From NCBI GenBank assembly GCA_026419195.1, contig JANZZV010000003.1, positions 47,454 through 111,453 on the forward strand: a stretch of DNA of 64,000 nucleotides. Direction: 5' to 3'. How positions within the stretch are numbered: position 1 is the first letter of the stretch; each line of letters starts with the position of its first letter. The notes under the pieces were generated by a model. The model did not search any database, had not been told where the DNA came from, and saw nothing but the letters and a program-made list of their open reading frames with translations. The position numbers were made by a program, and so were the translations under genes. Below are positions 26,168 to 35,642 of the stretch, piece after piece. Origin of the DNA: Fervidobacterium sp. (GTDB lineage Bacteria > Thermotogota > Thermotogae > Thermotogales > Fervidobacteriaceae).

Positions 26168-27406
26168 ATGGTCAAAAATTACATCCTCGACACTAACGTA
26201 CTTATCCATGACCCTGAAGCTATATATTCATTCGAGGATAATAATGTTTTCATACCGTTACCTGTTATAGAAGAACTTGACAAACTCAAAAGAGAGCAGG
26301 GAAGAGTGGGTAAGAATGCAAGAACATCCATAAGACTACTTGACGAACTCAGAGGAAAAGGGAACTTACACAGTGGAGTAAAGCTTGACACGGGAGGAAC
26401 TTTAACTATACCCGTGCTGAGTGAAGCTGACTTCAACAGATACCAGGTTAAATTTTTATTTGAGAAGTACGTTGACAATTGGATAATAGCGTACAGTGTT
26501 TATTTGAAAGAACACAGGAAAGAACCAACGATAATCGTTTCAAAAGATATAAGTTTACGTATAAAGGCATCCGCGCTTGGAATAGAGGCTGAAGATTACC
26601 TCACCGACAAAAATGACCTTGCACTTTTACCACCTGGGTATATAAAAATTGATTCAATAAAAAAAATCGAGAAAGAAAAACTGACTCCAAATGAATACAT
26701 AGAATCTGACGAAGGATACTACAGATTTAACGGAGATGATTTTGTAGAGATAGACTCAAAATTAAAAGTCTTCGGAATAACGCCAAAAAACAAAGAACAA
26801 CTATTCGCACTTGATGCGTTACTTAACGATGAAATAAAATTTGTTTCACTTATTGGCATTGCCGGTACTGGAAAGACATTTCTAGCACTTGCAGCAGCAC
26901 TTCACAAAACTTTACAAGAAGGGACATACGACAACATAATTGTGGCAAGACCACTCGTGCCAATGGGAGGAAAAGACATCGGATATCTACCTGGTGCACT
27001 TGAAGAAAAGATATCCCCATGGATGAGTGGTGTGATGGATAACTTAGAGTACCTTTGCAGGCTTAACAGCATTAGTTTTAAAGATTTAGTGAAAAAAGAA
27101 ATCATAGAGTTAGAAGCATTAACATACATAAGAGGACGTTCGATTCCAAAACAGTTTATCATAGTTGATGAAGCTCAAAATCTTACACCTCTTGAAGTTA
27201 AAACAATATTAACGCGAGCTGGTGAAGGTACAAAAGTGGTTTTAACAGGAGATCCCTACCAGATCGACACACCTTACCTTGATGAAAGCAGCAATGGACT
27301 TGTGCATGCAGCATCAAGGTTTAGAGGACAACGTATAGCATGTCACATCATACTTAGCAAAGGCGAACGATCAGAACTTGCATCTTTGTCAGCAACGATT
27401 TTGTAA
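26168..27406 (+). CDS. PIN domain-PhoH ATPase fusion (PhoH2 type)
   Basis: About 412 residues from the ATG at 26168 (AGGAAAGGAG upstream). Residues ~1-130 form a PIN nuclease domain (YILDTNVLIHDP, PLPVIEELDKLK, ending KDISLRIKASALGIEAEDY). Residues ~210-412 are a PhoH ATPase with Walker A IGIAGTGKTFLALAAAL and Walker B FIIVDEAQNLTP. PhoH2 proteins from other bacteria unwind and cut RNA. The longer in-frame start at 26144 would overlap the exonuclease gene. Confidence 0.93.
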   Translation: MVKNYILDTNVLIHDPEAIYSFEDNNVFIPLPVIEELDKLKREQGRVGKNARTSIRLLDELRGKGNLHSGVKLDTGGTLTIPVLSEADFNRYQVKFLFEKYVDNWIIAYSVYLKEHRKEPTIIVSKDISLRIKASALGIEAEDYLTDKNDLALLPPGYIKIDSIKKIEKEKLTPNEYIESDEGYYRFNGDDFVEIDSKLKVFGITPKNKEQLFALDALLNDEIKFVSLIGIAGTGKTFLALAAALHKTLQEGTYDNIIVARPLVPMGGKDIGYLPGALEEKISPWMSGVMDNLEYLCRLNSISFKDLVKKEIIELEALTYIRGRSIPKQFIIVDEAQNLTPLEVKTILTRAGEGTKVVLTGDPYQIDTPYLDESSNGLVHAASRFRGQRIACHIILSKGERSELASLSATIL

Positions 27407-27438
27407 GAAAACAAATTAAACCTTGGGAGGAATGGTGA

Positions 27439-27987
27439 GTGATTGTTGAAGTTAACAATCTAAGATTGTACGATGATTACCCTGGTTTTGGAAAGTTTAC
27501 TGATCATATATTTAAAAGCAAGGTTAACTTGTTAATTTATCTTTCAAAATCGTTTCCAGACGCTGAATTTGTATTTTATAACATCTTAGGTGAATACGGA
27601 CTCATCGAAGAAATCGATGATTTGCTGAAAGGAATCTTTCACCGATACAGCATAGTTATTGAAGAGGAAGAAAAAGACTTCAACTCCTCACCGATCAACA
27701 ACATTCCAAAAATAAAAGTTGATGGCAAAATACAAACATTGGAAGATGTTGAAACAATAGGCTTAATACATGCAGAAAGGCTTGAGAATTTTGTTTGCAA
27801 CTACACAAATTGTTTTTACATAATTGAGAACTTTGCAGCAAAAACTTACCGTGATAACGTCATCACGTATACAGTTGACGTTACACCTAAAAACTTTGTT
27901 GAATCAAACATTATCAGTTCAGTCGACGAACCTGGTAAAAAATACTTCCTTCTCAAACTTCTCAGGGGTGAAGAAATATGTTTTTGA
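27439..27987 (+). CDS. Unknown protein preceding the YhaN-like ATPase
   Basis: 182 residues, GTG start with GGGAGG nine bases upstream. No family recognised. It is soluble, with KVNLLIYLSKSFPDAEFVFYN and LIEEIDDLLKGIFHRYSIVI near the N-terminus. The first half of the sequence does not show a nuclease signature, so it is not an obvious SbcD/YhaO partner. It overlaps the start of the ATPase gene by ten bases, so the two are probably made together. Confidence 0.65.
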   Translation: MIVEVNNLRLYDDYPGFGKFTDHIFKSKVNLLIYLSKSFPDAEFVFYNILGEYGLIEEIDDLLKGIFHRYSIVIEEEEKDFNSSPINNIPKIKVDGKIQTLEDVETIGLIHAERLENFVCNYTNCFYIIENFAAKTYRDNVITYTVDVTPKNFVESNIISSVDEPGKKYFLLKLLRGEEICF

Positions 27988-30431
27988 AGAAAGCTAAAAT
28001 AGCCGGATTTGGAAAGATACTCGACAAAGAGTTCAACTTCAAACCTGGGCTAAACGTCGTATTCGGACCAAACGAAAGTGGTAAAACTACACTTGCTAAA
28101 TTCATACTATACACACTTTCCACACCTTCAAAAGATTCTTTGAAATACAAGCCTTGGAACAGTGATATTTTTGGAGGAACACTTGAAACTTCTGAAGGAA
28201 CAATGCAATTTGGAACTATAGATAACAAAAGATACGACAAGGAACTTTTAGAGAGTGTATCGTTTTTGATGGAAGATGATGATTTAGAAACTCTTAGAAT
28301 TGATAAAGATATAATAGAAAACTCACTTAAAAAGAAAAGTGAACGTACAGAAACTGGAAGGATAATAAAAAACGCAATAGCTAATTTGGAAAAAATCGAT
28401 CTAAGTAGGTGTTTCACAAGATTATCCACAGAACTTGACGATGTAAAGAAAAGATTAGATAGCTTGAAAAATAATATCAAAAGAAAAAATTCGTTATACT
28501 TGTATGGGAAGAAACTTCTTGGTGAGATAAATTCTTCTAAGAATAAGTTGGTCAGTCAATTAAAAGAACTTGAAGAAGTAAGAAGAAAAAGAACAGAAGA
28601 TTTAAAAAGTGAAATAAACAGATTAAAGGCAAAAATACAAGAATCAAAAAAGAACTTAAACGATGTTCAGTGGGTTGAAAAAATTGATCAAAATATTGTT
28701 TTTGAAATTTCAACTTTAATATCGAAGATTAACAACATACGAACTGAAATAGATAAACTGGAAAAGGAAGAAAAAGCTCTTAACCAGATGTTGGAATCAA
28801 AAAACAGTGAGATAGAAAATAGATTTAAGTTGCTTGGTGTGACATCTTCGCAAGATCTTGAGAGCGTAAGTCTTAGACTCAAACATTTGAACCTATTAAC
28901 AAAAATGTACTCAGATGGCATCAGAGAGACGAAAGAAGAAGACCCATTATGGCATATCTTTATAGAAGATCCTACATTAATTGACCGTGCTGAAGATGAG
29001 GAACAAAGATACATAGAATCAAAAAATTTCTTAGAACAGCAAAAAGTAGAATTACAAAATAAGATTGAAAAGACCGAAAACAATACAAAATACTCAAAAG
29101 ATCTATCAATACTTTTTGCAACAGCCGGTATTGTGCTTTTGGTATTGGGATTACTTTTCAATAAGCTGGCTTTTTTCATGTACATCCCTTCCACTATCCT
29201 TCTTGGAATTTCTGTTACATTGCTGATGAAATGGCGAAAAAATATCGCTGCCATATCTGTTTTGCAGGAAAGACTTGTTGAAATAGCAACTCGACAACCG
29301 GAAATCCCACAAACTTGGAAAATCTTATCTCGGTATGGTATAAAAAATCTAAAGGAACTGCGAAAAAAATACGCAGAGTTTTTAGAATGGAAGGCAGCAA
29401 ATGTAGAAAATCAACGCAAATTGGTTGAATTAAAAGAAATAGAAAAGGAAATTATTAAAGAATTATCGCGATTCAACATTACGGCTTATTCTCAAATGAT
29501 AATTTCAGCTGTAGAAAATTTACAAAGAACGTTCAACGAAGTCCAAGAACTGATATACGAAAAAGAGTCGATTGAAAGGAAAATCGGACAGATAAAGGGG
29601 GAAGACTTGTCGTTACAAAAGGATCTTAAAAATCTCCATGAAACTCTCGAGGAAGAGTTAAAAAAGTATGGTGTAAAAAGGCAAGATATTGAGAATTACA
29701 GACAATACTTTGAAAAATATCAAGAGATAAAAACTGCAATTTCTGAGCAGTCAAAATTGCTTGAAGATTTGGAAAAACAGCTACTTAATGAAGATAGTGA
29801 CAATACCATACGCCAATTAAAAACGAACATAACCTCTCTTGAAAACAATATAAAAAAGCATGAGGAAGAATTGGAAGATATTCTGGCTAAACATCGTGAA
29901 ATTACTGTTGATTACGATGAATTCAACGAACTAATTCAAAAAAGAGACGAGTTAGAATTTAAACTTAAACTGATCAGTTTGTTGAGTAGCTACATACCTG
30001 GAATTTTCGAATATCTTAAACAAAACTATGCAAATTTCGTTGAAAACTATTACAAGATATTCAGCGAAGAATTCACGAAATTCTTCAACCACGTCTCCGG
30101 ACAGGTTAAGAATTTCTTTGTTACTCCAGAACTTACCGTAAAAATACTTGTTGAAGGTGACTTAAGAGATCCAGCTGATTATCTGAGTGGTTCAACGAAA
30201 GACTTAATTATATTTGGTATAAAAAACGCGCTGTACAAAGCTTTTTACGACGGTAATCTTCCACTTGTAATAGATAACACACTGATTAGATTAGATGATA
30301 ATAGATTAAACAAAATGTGCGAATTTTTACGTGAAGAAGCTAACCATAGGCAAATAATAATACTTACGAGTGACAAAAGAGTAATTGAAAATCTGCACTC
30401 AGAAGCCAACATACTCTACTTGGAGGGATAA
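27978..30431 (+). CDS. SMC/Rad50-like ATPase with central membrane segments (YhaN-like)
   Basis: 817 residues. Walker A GPNESGKTT at residues 30-38; long coiled coils at ~150-360 and ~440-660; two adjacent hydrophobic segments around 375-420 (LFATAGIVLLVLGLLF, FFMYIPSTILLGISVTLL) in the middle; C-terminal signature LSGSTKDLIIFGI and Walker B-like LPLVIDNTLIRLDD. The membrane pair at the tip of the coiled coil is the layout of B. subtilis YhaN. In the Walker B the residue after the conserved Asp is Asn where most relatives have an acidic residue. A role in DNA repair or at the membrane is inferred. Confidence 0.75.
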   Translation: MFLKKAKIAGFGKILDKEFNFKPGLNVVFGPNESGKTTLAKFILYTLSTPSKDSLKYKPWNSDIFGGTLETSEGTMQFGTIDNKRYDKELLESVSFLMEDDDLETLRIDKDIIENSLKKKSERTETGRIIKNAIANLEKIDLSRCFTRLSTELDDVKKRLDSLKNNIKRKNSLYLYGKKLLGEINSSKNKLVSQLKELEEVRRKRTEDLKSEINRLKAKIQESKKNLNDVQWVEKIDQNIVFEISTLISKINNIRTEIDKLEKEEKALNQMLESKNSEIENRFKLLGVTSSQDLESVSLRLKHLNLLTKMYSDGIRETKEEDPLWHIFIEDPTLIDRAEDEEQRYIESKNFLEQQKVELQNKIEKTENNTKYSKDLSILFATAGIVLLVLGLLFNKLAFFMYIPSTILLGISVTLLMKWRKNIAAISVLQERLVEIATRQPEIPQTWKILSRYGIKNLKELRKKYAEFLEWKAANVENQRKLVELKEIEKEIIKELSRFNITAYSQMIISAVENLQRTFNEVQELIYEKESIERKIGQIKGEDLSLQKDLKNLHETLEEELKKYGVKRQDIENYRQYFEKYQEIKTAISEQSKLLEDLEKQLLNEDSDNTIRQLKTNITSLENNIKKHEEELEDILAKHREITVDYDEFNELIQKRDELEFKLKLISLLSSYIPGIFEYLKQNYANFVENYYKIFSEEFTKFFNHVSGQVKNFFVTPELTVKILVEGDLRDPADYLSGSTKDLIIFGIKNALYKAFYDGNLPLVIDNTLIRLDDNRLNKMCEFLREEANHRQIIILTSDKRVIENLHSEANILYLEG

Positions 30432-30434
30432 ACT

Positions 30435-31139
30435 ATGTACAGACGCGTTTTGTTAAAATTAAGTGGTGAGGTACTAAGTGGTGAAGCACAAAAAGGGTTT
30501 AGTGATGACCACGTTGGTTATCTCATAAATGAAATAAAAGAGATATCTGATTATGGTACTAAACTTGGTATTGTTATTGGTGCAGGAAATCTTTTCCGCG
30601 GAAGAGATTTTGAAGGACTAAGACCAACTATCTCTGATCAAATAGGAATGCTTGGTACCGTTATAAACGCTCTATACCTTAAGGACAGATTTGAGAATTG
30701 TGGAATAAAAACTGTTGTTGTTTCTCAAATTGTTACCCTTCCCTCGGTAAAGTTGATTAATTACGATGATATAGATCTATACTTCGATGCTGGTTACGTG
30801 GTTATATTTGCTGGCGGTACAAGTAACCCGTTCTTTACTACTGATACTGGTGCGGCACTTAGAGCTGTTGAAATGAAAGCTGAATTGCTTATCAAAGGAA
30901 CTAAGGTGTCTGGAATATACGATAAAGACCCAAAGTTACATAGTGATGCAAAAAAATTCAATGTGATAACTTACGATGAAGCGATAGAAAAAGATCTTAA
31001 GATAATGGACACAGAAGCATTTTCAATCTGTAGGAGATACAATATGAAAATACTTGTCATGAACTTCTTTGAAGATGGTAACCTAAGAAAGGCTATTAGA
31101 GGTGAGAATGTAGGAACACTTGTCGTTCCAAAGGTTTGA
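30435..31139 (+). CDS. pyrH: UMP kinase
   Basis: 234 residues of the amino-acid-kinase fold: RVLLKLSGEVLSG at the N-terminus, IVIGAGNLFRGRD, then DTGAALRAVEMKAELLIKGTKVSGIYDKDPK. It makes UDP from UMP. Three bases after the ATPase gene. Confidence 0.96.
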   Translation: MYRRVLLKLSGEVLSGEAQKGFSDDHVGYLINEIKEISDYGTKLGIVIGAGNLFRGRDFEGLRPTISDQIGMLGTVINALYLKDRFENCGIKTVVVSQIVTLPSVKLINYDDIDLYFDAGYVVIFAGGTSNPFFTTDTGAALRAVEMKAELLIKGTKVSGIYDKDPKLHSDAKKFNVITYDEAIEKDLKIMDTEAFSICRRYNMKILVMNFFEDGNLRKAIRGENVGTLVVPKV

Positions 31140-31171
31140 AGTCTTTTAAAATTAACTGCGGACGTGATAAG

Positions 31172-31984
31172 ATGCAAAAACAAAGTAAAAATGAGGAAAT
31201 AAATATTTGGTATCCTGGACATGTGCAAAAGGCAAAGAAACAAATCAAAGAAAACATTAGAAAAGTAGATATAATACTCATTACTTTAGATGCAAGAACC
31301 CCAGTTGCAACAACCAGCTTTGAAATTAAAATCTTTAAAGATAAGACAAAGATTTTTTTGTTAAACAAATCGGATCTGTCGGATCCAAATTACAACAGGC
31401 TCTGGTTAAAAGAAATCTCAAATCAGTTCCCAGCTATATTGACAAACAAAGATACAACTAAAAAAGAACTTGTAAGCTTTATAAAAAGTGTAATAAATAA
31501 AGAAAATCCACATATCGCAGTTGTCGGTGTTCCAAACGTCGGTAAATCAACTATTATCAATAAATTACTTGGTCGTCACAAGGCTAAAACAGGTGGTCAA
31601 CCGGGTATAACCCGCGGTGTCCAGTGGGTGAGTGTAGAAGGCTTAACCGTACTTGACTCACCTGGAATTTTGTATTCCAAGATCTTCTCAAAAGAGATTG
31701 CCGCAAAACTATTGTTGATAGGTTCTCTTCCAATCGAAAGTGCCTCTGATGATATCTTCGAGATGGCATTTTCAATCTACAAAAACGCTGCTGCCTTAGA
31801 CATTGAATTATACACATTACTTGAGGATTTCGGAAAGAAACGCGGATTTTTAAAAAAGGGAGGAATAATTGACATAGAAAGAGCACGTTTTTCATTTTTC
31901 AAAGAATTGTCAGAGGGAAAATTTGGCAGATACACTTACGATACAGACTTTGAAAAGTTCTGGGAGGTGCTAAGGCATGGTTGA
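31172..31984 (+). CDS. rbgA: Ribosome biogenesis GTPase RbgA (YlqF)
   Basis: About 270 residues from the ATG at 31172. It has the circularly permuted GTPase order: G4 LLNKSDLSD before G1 GVPNVGKSTIINKL, and G3 LDSPGIL. The WYPGHVQKAKKQIKE start and DARTPVA are typical of RbgA, which acts late in 50S assembly. The in-frame TTG at 31136 would overlap pyrH; the ATG is preferred though its ribosome binding site is modest. Confidence 0.92.
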   Translation: MQKQSKNEEINIWYPGHVQKAKKQIKENIRKVDIILITLDARTPVATTSFEIKIFKDKTKIFLLNKSDLSDPNYNRLWLKEISNQFPAILTNKDTTKKELVSFIKSVINKENPHIAVVGVPNVGKSTIINKLLGRHKAKTGGQPGITRGVQWVSVEGLTVLDSPGILYSKIFSKEIAAKLLLIGSLPIESASDDIFEMAFSIYKNAAALDIELYTLLEDFGKKRGFLKKGGIIDIERARFSFFKELSEGKFGRYTYDTDFEKFWEVLRHG

Positions 31985-32444
31985 TGTGAGGATCGTTAAT
32001 TCGGTTTTGGCTTCCGCACAAGGTACATACGAAGCAGTATTGCAAATGCAAGCACAATTTGGAAAACCACAAGCTGTCAAGGATATTACACCGAAATATA
32101 ATATTGTCACGGTTATAGGCTTTATCGGTGATATCGAAGGTAACTTTGTTTACTCATTCAGCGAAAAAACAGCGTTGAACATAGTTTCAAGAATGATGGG
32201 AATGGAGTACAACACTATAGACGAACTTTCACTTAGCGCAATAGGCGAATTAGGAAACATGACCTCTGGAAGCATTGCAACTAACTTAGAAAAATTAGGC
32301 TACAAAATAGACATCACACCTCCAACTGTTATAACCGGTAAAGATATGAGAATAACAGCCGAAGGCATTATAATAAAACTACCAGTAACACTTTTCGAAG
32401 CCGAAGATGTTGAACTCCATATTGCAATAAGAGGAGGAAAATAA
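31977..32444 (+). CDS. cheX: CheY-P phosphatase CheX
   Basis: 155 residues. The catalytic E-x2-N of the CheX/CheC/FliY family is Glu91 and Asn94 in LSAIGELGNMTSG; only one such motif is present, as in CheX, which dimerises. It removes phosphate from CheY-P to end the chemotaxis signal. Overlaps rbgA by eight bases; GGGAGGTG lies upstream. Confidence 0.92.
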   Translation: MVDVRIVNSVLASAQGTYEAVLQMQAQFGKPQAVKDITPKYNIVTVIGFIGDIEGNFVYSFSEKTALNIVSRMMGMEYNTIDELSLSAIGELGNMTSGSIATNLEKLGYKIDITPPTVITGKDMRITAEGIIIKLPVTLFEAEDVELHIAIRGGK

Positions 32445-32527
32445 ATAAATTGCAAGTTACATATGGTGAGGATTTTTTGTTCATCATCGAAAGCCGAGAT
32501 TGCATTTGCCTGCAACTTAAATTTATT
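32444..32527 (+). other. Inverted repeat in the cheX-mtnN gap
   Basis: AATAAATT (32444-32451) plus AAGTT (32454-32458) pair with AACTT (32514-32518) and AATTTATT (32520-32527), giving a 13-bp stem with a small bulge that spans most of the 97-base gap. There is no T-run after it. Meaning unknown; it could be RNA processing or a stabilising hairpin. Confidence 0.3.
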
Positions 32528-32541
32528 CACGGGGTGGTTTT

Positions 32542-33189
32542 ATGATTGTCGTTACAGGTGTTTTAAAAGAAGAGATAATAGGAGTTTTTAGAGAATTGCT
32601 ACCATTGTTAGAAAATGGAGAATTGATAAAACGTAATTACTCAAGAGGAATAATTGGTGGTAACGAAGTAGTGACGTTGTACGGGTTTGTAGGAAAAGTC
32701 GAGAGTGCTATGATAGTTCAAGCAATAATAGACAAATTTCATCCATCTTATGTTGTACATTGCGGTTCAGCAGGTTCTATTTCGCCACATTTAAGGATAG
32801 GCGATGTAGTATGTGGGGTAGAATACTATGAACATGACTTTCAGGGAGGAAACATACTTCCAATATTTGCATCCACAAAGCTTATAGAAAAGATAAAAGA
32901 CGTTTATCAAAATATTATACTGGGTCCTATGGTGAGCGGTGATCTTATTGTTAGCGATAAAAAAATAAAAGAAGATTTGTACAACAAATACAATGCCTTA
33001 GCTGTTGATATGGACAGTGCTGCGATAGCAAAGGTTTGTCAAGAAAATGGAATTGAATTTTGCTCGTTAAAAGTAATAGTCGATACAAGTGAAGAAAATG
33101 CTCATGCAGAATACGAACAATATTTTAGAAAGTTTGCAAGCTTACCATCAACTATTGTATCAGAACTGCTAGATAAACATCTATTTTGA
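32542..33189 (+). CDS. mtnN: MTA/SAH nucleosidase
   Basis: 215 residues of the nucleoside phosphorylase/hydrolase fold. VHCGSAGSISPHLRIGDVV matches the phosphate/ribose-loop region, VDMDSAAIAKVC is the MxxE-like segment (here Met-Asp-Ser, with the usual Glu replaced by Asp-Ser) and VIVDTSEENAHAEY holds the base-binding Asp. It would split methylthioadenosine or S-adenosylhomocysteine. Preceded by GGGGTGG. A general nucleoside hydrolase is the alternative. Confidence 0.8.
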   Translation: MIVVTGVLKEEIIGVFRELLPLLENGELIKRNYSRGIIGGNEVVTLYGFVGKVESAMIVQAIIDKFHPSYVVHCGSAGSISPHLRIGDVVCGVEYYEHDFQGGNILPIFASTKLIEKIKDVYQNIILGPMVSGDLIVSDKKIKEDLYNKYNALAVDMDSAAIAKVCQENGIEFCSLKVIVDTSEENAHAEYEQYFRKFASLPSTIVSELLDKHLF

Positions 33190-33234
33190 TATTTAACAGC
33201 CTTCATTATCATATAGGAAGAAGGTGTTGCATGA

Positions 33235-34182
33235 ATGGTAAACAATGTTAAACAAACAAACGTATTAGGACACGTATTCGAGTGGCATGTGGATGAGTCA
33301 AATTACTTTTCAAGAATAGACAAGTTTCTTAGAAAGGTGCTTAAAAATGTACCGCTTAGTGCTATTTATAAACTCTTTCGAACTGGAAAAGTGCATCTTA
33401 ATGGACAAAAAGTTAAAGATCCTTCAACGAAACTTACCTTAGGAGACTTAGTACAAATAATGGGAGAAGACATTAACAAATACAACAGGGAATACAAAGA
33501 ACTAAAACCAGTCAAAATGAAATTGGATATAATATACGAAGATGAAACACTTCTTGTCATCAACAAACCAGCACACTTATCTGTTCATCCTGGTAAGAAC
33601 ATTAACAAACCATCTTTAATTGAAGGCTTGAAATATTATGGCGAAAAAGCCGGATTTGAAGCTTTTCTGGTCCACAGACTGGATAAAGACACCTCGGGAG
33701 TAATGGTCATTGCGAAAGATAGAAATATCGCAAGACAGATAAGTGAAATAATCTCCTCACGCAACGTCGAAAAAAAATACATGGCTTTGGTTTTTGGAAA
33801 AGTTCAAAAGTTAGTTATAGAAGAACCTATCGATAACCAATACGCAAAAACTATTCTGACACCTGTAAGATATTTTAAGATTCATCTTGACGGCGAAAAT
33901 GTTGAACTATCACTGGTGGATGTAGATATAGAAACCGGTAGAAAGCACCAAATACGAAAGCATTTATCTTTAAAAGGTTTCCCTATAGTTTGTGACAAAA
34001 ATTATGGCGATTTCAAACTTAACAGACTATTCGCAAAAAAATACAAATTACAAAGGCATTTTCTACATTGCACACAGATCAGGTTCAACTTTAGAGGAAA
34101 AGAATACAATTTCATAGCCGATTTGAGCGGAGAATTAAAAAACGTTTTACAGCTGCTGGAGCTGGAGAGTGGTAAGATTTGA
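33235..34182 (+). CDS. Pseudouridine synthase, RluA/RluD family
   Basis: 315 residues. N-terminal S4 RNA-binding domain (YFSRIDKFLRKVLKNVPLSAIYKLFRTGKVHLNG); catalytic domain with the HRLDKDTSGVMVIAK motif whose Asp is catalytic, then ETGRKHQIRKHLS. It isomerises uridines in 23S rRNA; which site (RluC or RluD type) cannot be told by eye. GAAGAAGGTG precedes the ATG. Confidence 0.92.
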   Translation: MVNNVKQTNVLGHVFEWHVDESNYFSRIDKFLRKVLKNVPLSAIYKLFRTGKVHLNGQKVKDPSTKLTLGDLVQIMGEDINKYNREYKELKPVKMKLDIIYEDETLLVINKPAHLSVHPGKNINKPSLIEGLKYYGEKAGFEAFLVHRLDKDTSGVMVIAKDRNIARQISEIISSRNVEKKYMALVFGKVQKLVIEEPIDNQYAKTILTPVRYFKIHLDGENVELSLVDVDIETGRKHQIRKHLSLKGFPIVCDKNYGDFKLNRLFAKKYKLQRHFLHCTQIRFNFRGKEYNFIADLSGELKNVLQLLELESGKI

Positions 34183-35474
34183 AAGTACCTCTTTTTTCAA
34201 AAAATGAGAATTACATAAACATAATAATAGCACTATTCTCAATAACCATATTATGTGCAACAATTCTCAGAGTGCCTATCGACAGATCAAATCTCTCAGT
34301 TACAGTTTTTTTCGATAACGATCCTCGCATCTTATTTTACACAGGTAAGGAAGAAATAAAACCAGACACACAGTTGATTATACCATTTGAAAAAGTGGAA
34401 CTATCGGAAGAAGACTTCTTAAAAAAAATCAAAGGTAAATACGTCGGAAATCTTGAATTTTACGGCGATACAATCTTTGTCAGAAGTTTCTACCAGAAGA
34501 CCAGGTACGACAAAATAGTAAAAGTGCACTATGTTAAGCCAAAGGAATTACAACGATATAACTCATTCTCATTATTCAAAAGACTTTGGAGAGCGGTCGT
34601 TGAAAGAAGTGTTGAGGTTATAGTACTACCAAATTCAGATGTATCACTCCAAGCTTTTGAGAAATTTAGCAATTTCTTTCAAATTTATAATCAAATTCCA
34701 AAGCCAGACAACTCGAATTGGAACACAAAAATATTTTCAGTACTCCTTGGCTTATATGTCTCTCTACAAATGCCAATTGCAACTTTTTGTTTCTTGCTAT
34801 TTCGTGTAGACTGGCTCTTTGTAAGTATAGTAAGCATACTTGGAACAGTTGCTTGTTATTTTTCATCAAAAAACAACTTCACAAAAATAGCAAACTTTTT
34901 CATATTGGGCACGCTAACCAATTTTTCGCTGTATTCATTCCAATATTTAAACGATCTCGATACATACAGGGGTGTAAAAGCTTCACTTACAATTCTTCCA
35001 GCAATCGTTGGATTAAAAGTCCTGCTTTCATTGCGCCAAAACGATAAACCCAAAAAAACGAAACTTGACAAAAAGCAACTCACACTGTTTGTCTTCTTGT
35101 TCGTGTTGCTCATTGCAACCACAATCGCTTACGTAATACTAAGAAGCGGAAATTATGGATATGTAACTGAATCCGAAGAAAAGATTAGACTCGTACTTGA
35201 AAATGTCTTCATAATAAGGCCGAGGATCAAAGAGCTTTTGTTTATACCAATCCTTCTACTATCTACAGACTTTAGAAACAAATACATAAGAATAATCTTT
35301 GATTTCCTCGGAACGTTTGCATTAGTTTCCATATTTAACTCATTTTGCCACATAAAAGCCCCCGTATTTATCACTCTTTACAGGGAAGTTATAACTATAA
35401 TTGTAGGTGCCGTTGTATATGCAGTCATAGTTATATTCAAAAACCTTCTCAAACTTTGGACAGGAAAAGCATAA
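34179..35474 (+). CDS. Polytopic membrane protein, DUF5693-like
   Basis: 431 residues. TTG start overlapping the stop of the previous gene, with GGAGAGTGG upstream. One N-terminal membrane segment (~14-32), an extracytoplasmic domain of about 140 residues, then about seven further hydrophobic segments. The part YVILRSGNYGYV ... RLVLENVFIIRPRIKELLF resembles the conserved C-terminal core of DUF5693 proteins, which are found beside polysaccharide pyruvyl transferases in Firmicutes. Function unknown; assignment by memory of the motif. Confidence 0.5.
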   Translation: MKVPLFSKNENYINIIIALFSITILCATILRVPIDRSNLSVTVFFDNDPRILFYTGKEEIKPDTQLIIPFEKVELSEEDFLKKIKGKYVGNLEFYGDTIFVRSFYQKTRYDKIVKVHYVKPKELQRYNSFSLFKRLWRAVVERSVEVIVLPNSDVSLQAFEKFSNFFQIYNQIPKPDNSNWNTKIFSVLLGLYVSLQMPIATFCFLLFRVDWLFVSIVSILGTVACYFSSKNNFTKIANFFILGTLTNFSLYSFQYLNDLDTYRGVKASLTILPAIVGLKVLLSLRQNDKPKKTKLDKKQLTLFVFLFVLLIATTIAYVILRSGNYGYVTESEEKIRLVLENVFIIRPRIKELLFIPILLLSTDFRNKYIRIIFDFLGTFALVSIFNSFCHIKAPVFITLYREVITIIVGAVVYAVIVIFKNLLKLWTGKA

Positions 35475-35501
35475 TAAAAAAGGCAGGCTATAAGCCTGCC
35501 T
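35474..35501 (-). terminator. Terminator after tRNA-Val
   Basis: Stem AGGCAGGC/GCCTGCCT (35481-35501) followed on the minus strand by T6 and AT-rich sequence. It ends the tRNA transcript; the plus-strand flank lacks a T-run, though the hairpin also lies just after the plus-strand gene. Confidence 0.75.
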
Positions 35502-35516
35502 GAACAGCTTTTTCAT

Positions 35517-35591
35517 TGGTGGGTGTGGTAGGAATTGAACCTACGACCCCTTCCTCGTGAGGGAAGTGCTCTTCCACTGAGCTACACACCC
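35517..35591 (-). tRNA. tRNA-Val (anticodon CAC)
   Basis: Minus-strand cloverleaf: acceptor GGGTGTG/CACACCC, D-stem GCTC/GAGC, anticodon stem CTTCC/GGAAG with loop CTCACGA (CAC at 34-36), variable GGGTC, T-arm GTAGG-TTCAATT-CCTAC, discriminator A, and an encoded CCA. 75 bases with CCA. It reads GUG codons. Confidence 0.97.
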
Positions 35592-35642
35592 ACAAAAACC
35601 TTGAATATTCTATCACAAATCATACTTTTTTCAAGATGGTCT

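Noticed and set aside
28688..29254. 188-residue frame opposite the YhaN-like gene
   Set aside because: Ser/Phe-rich mirror of a Lys/Glu-rich coiled coil, no ribosome binding site.
32461..32541. Possible small peptide reading from ATGGTGAGG in the cheX-mtnN gap
   Set aside because: It runs on into mtnN in another frame and has no ribosome binding site.
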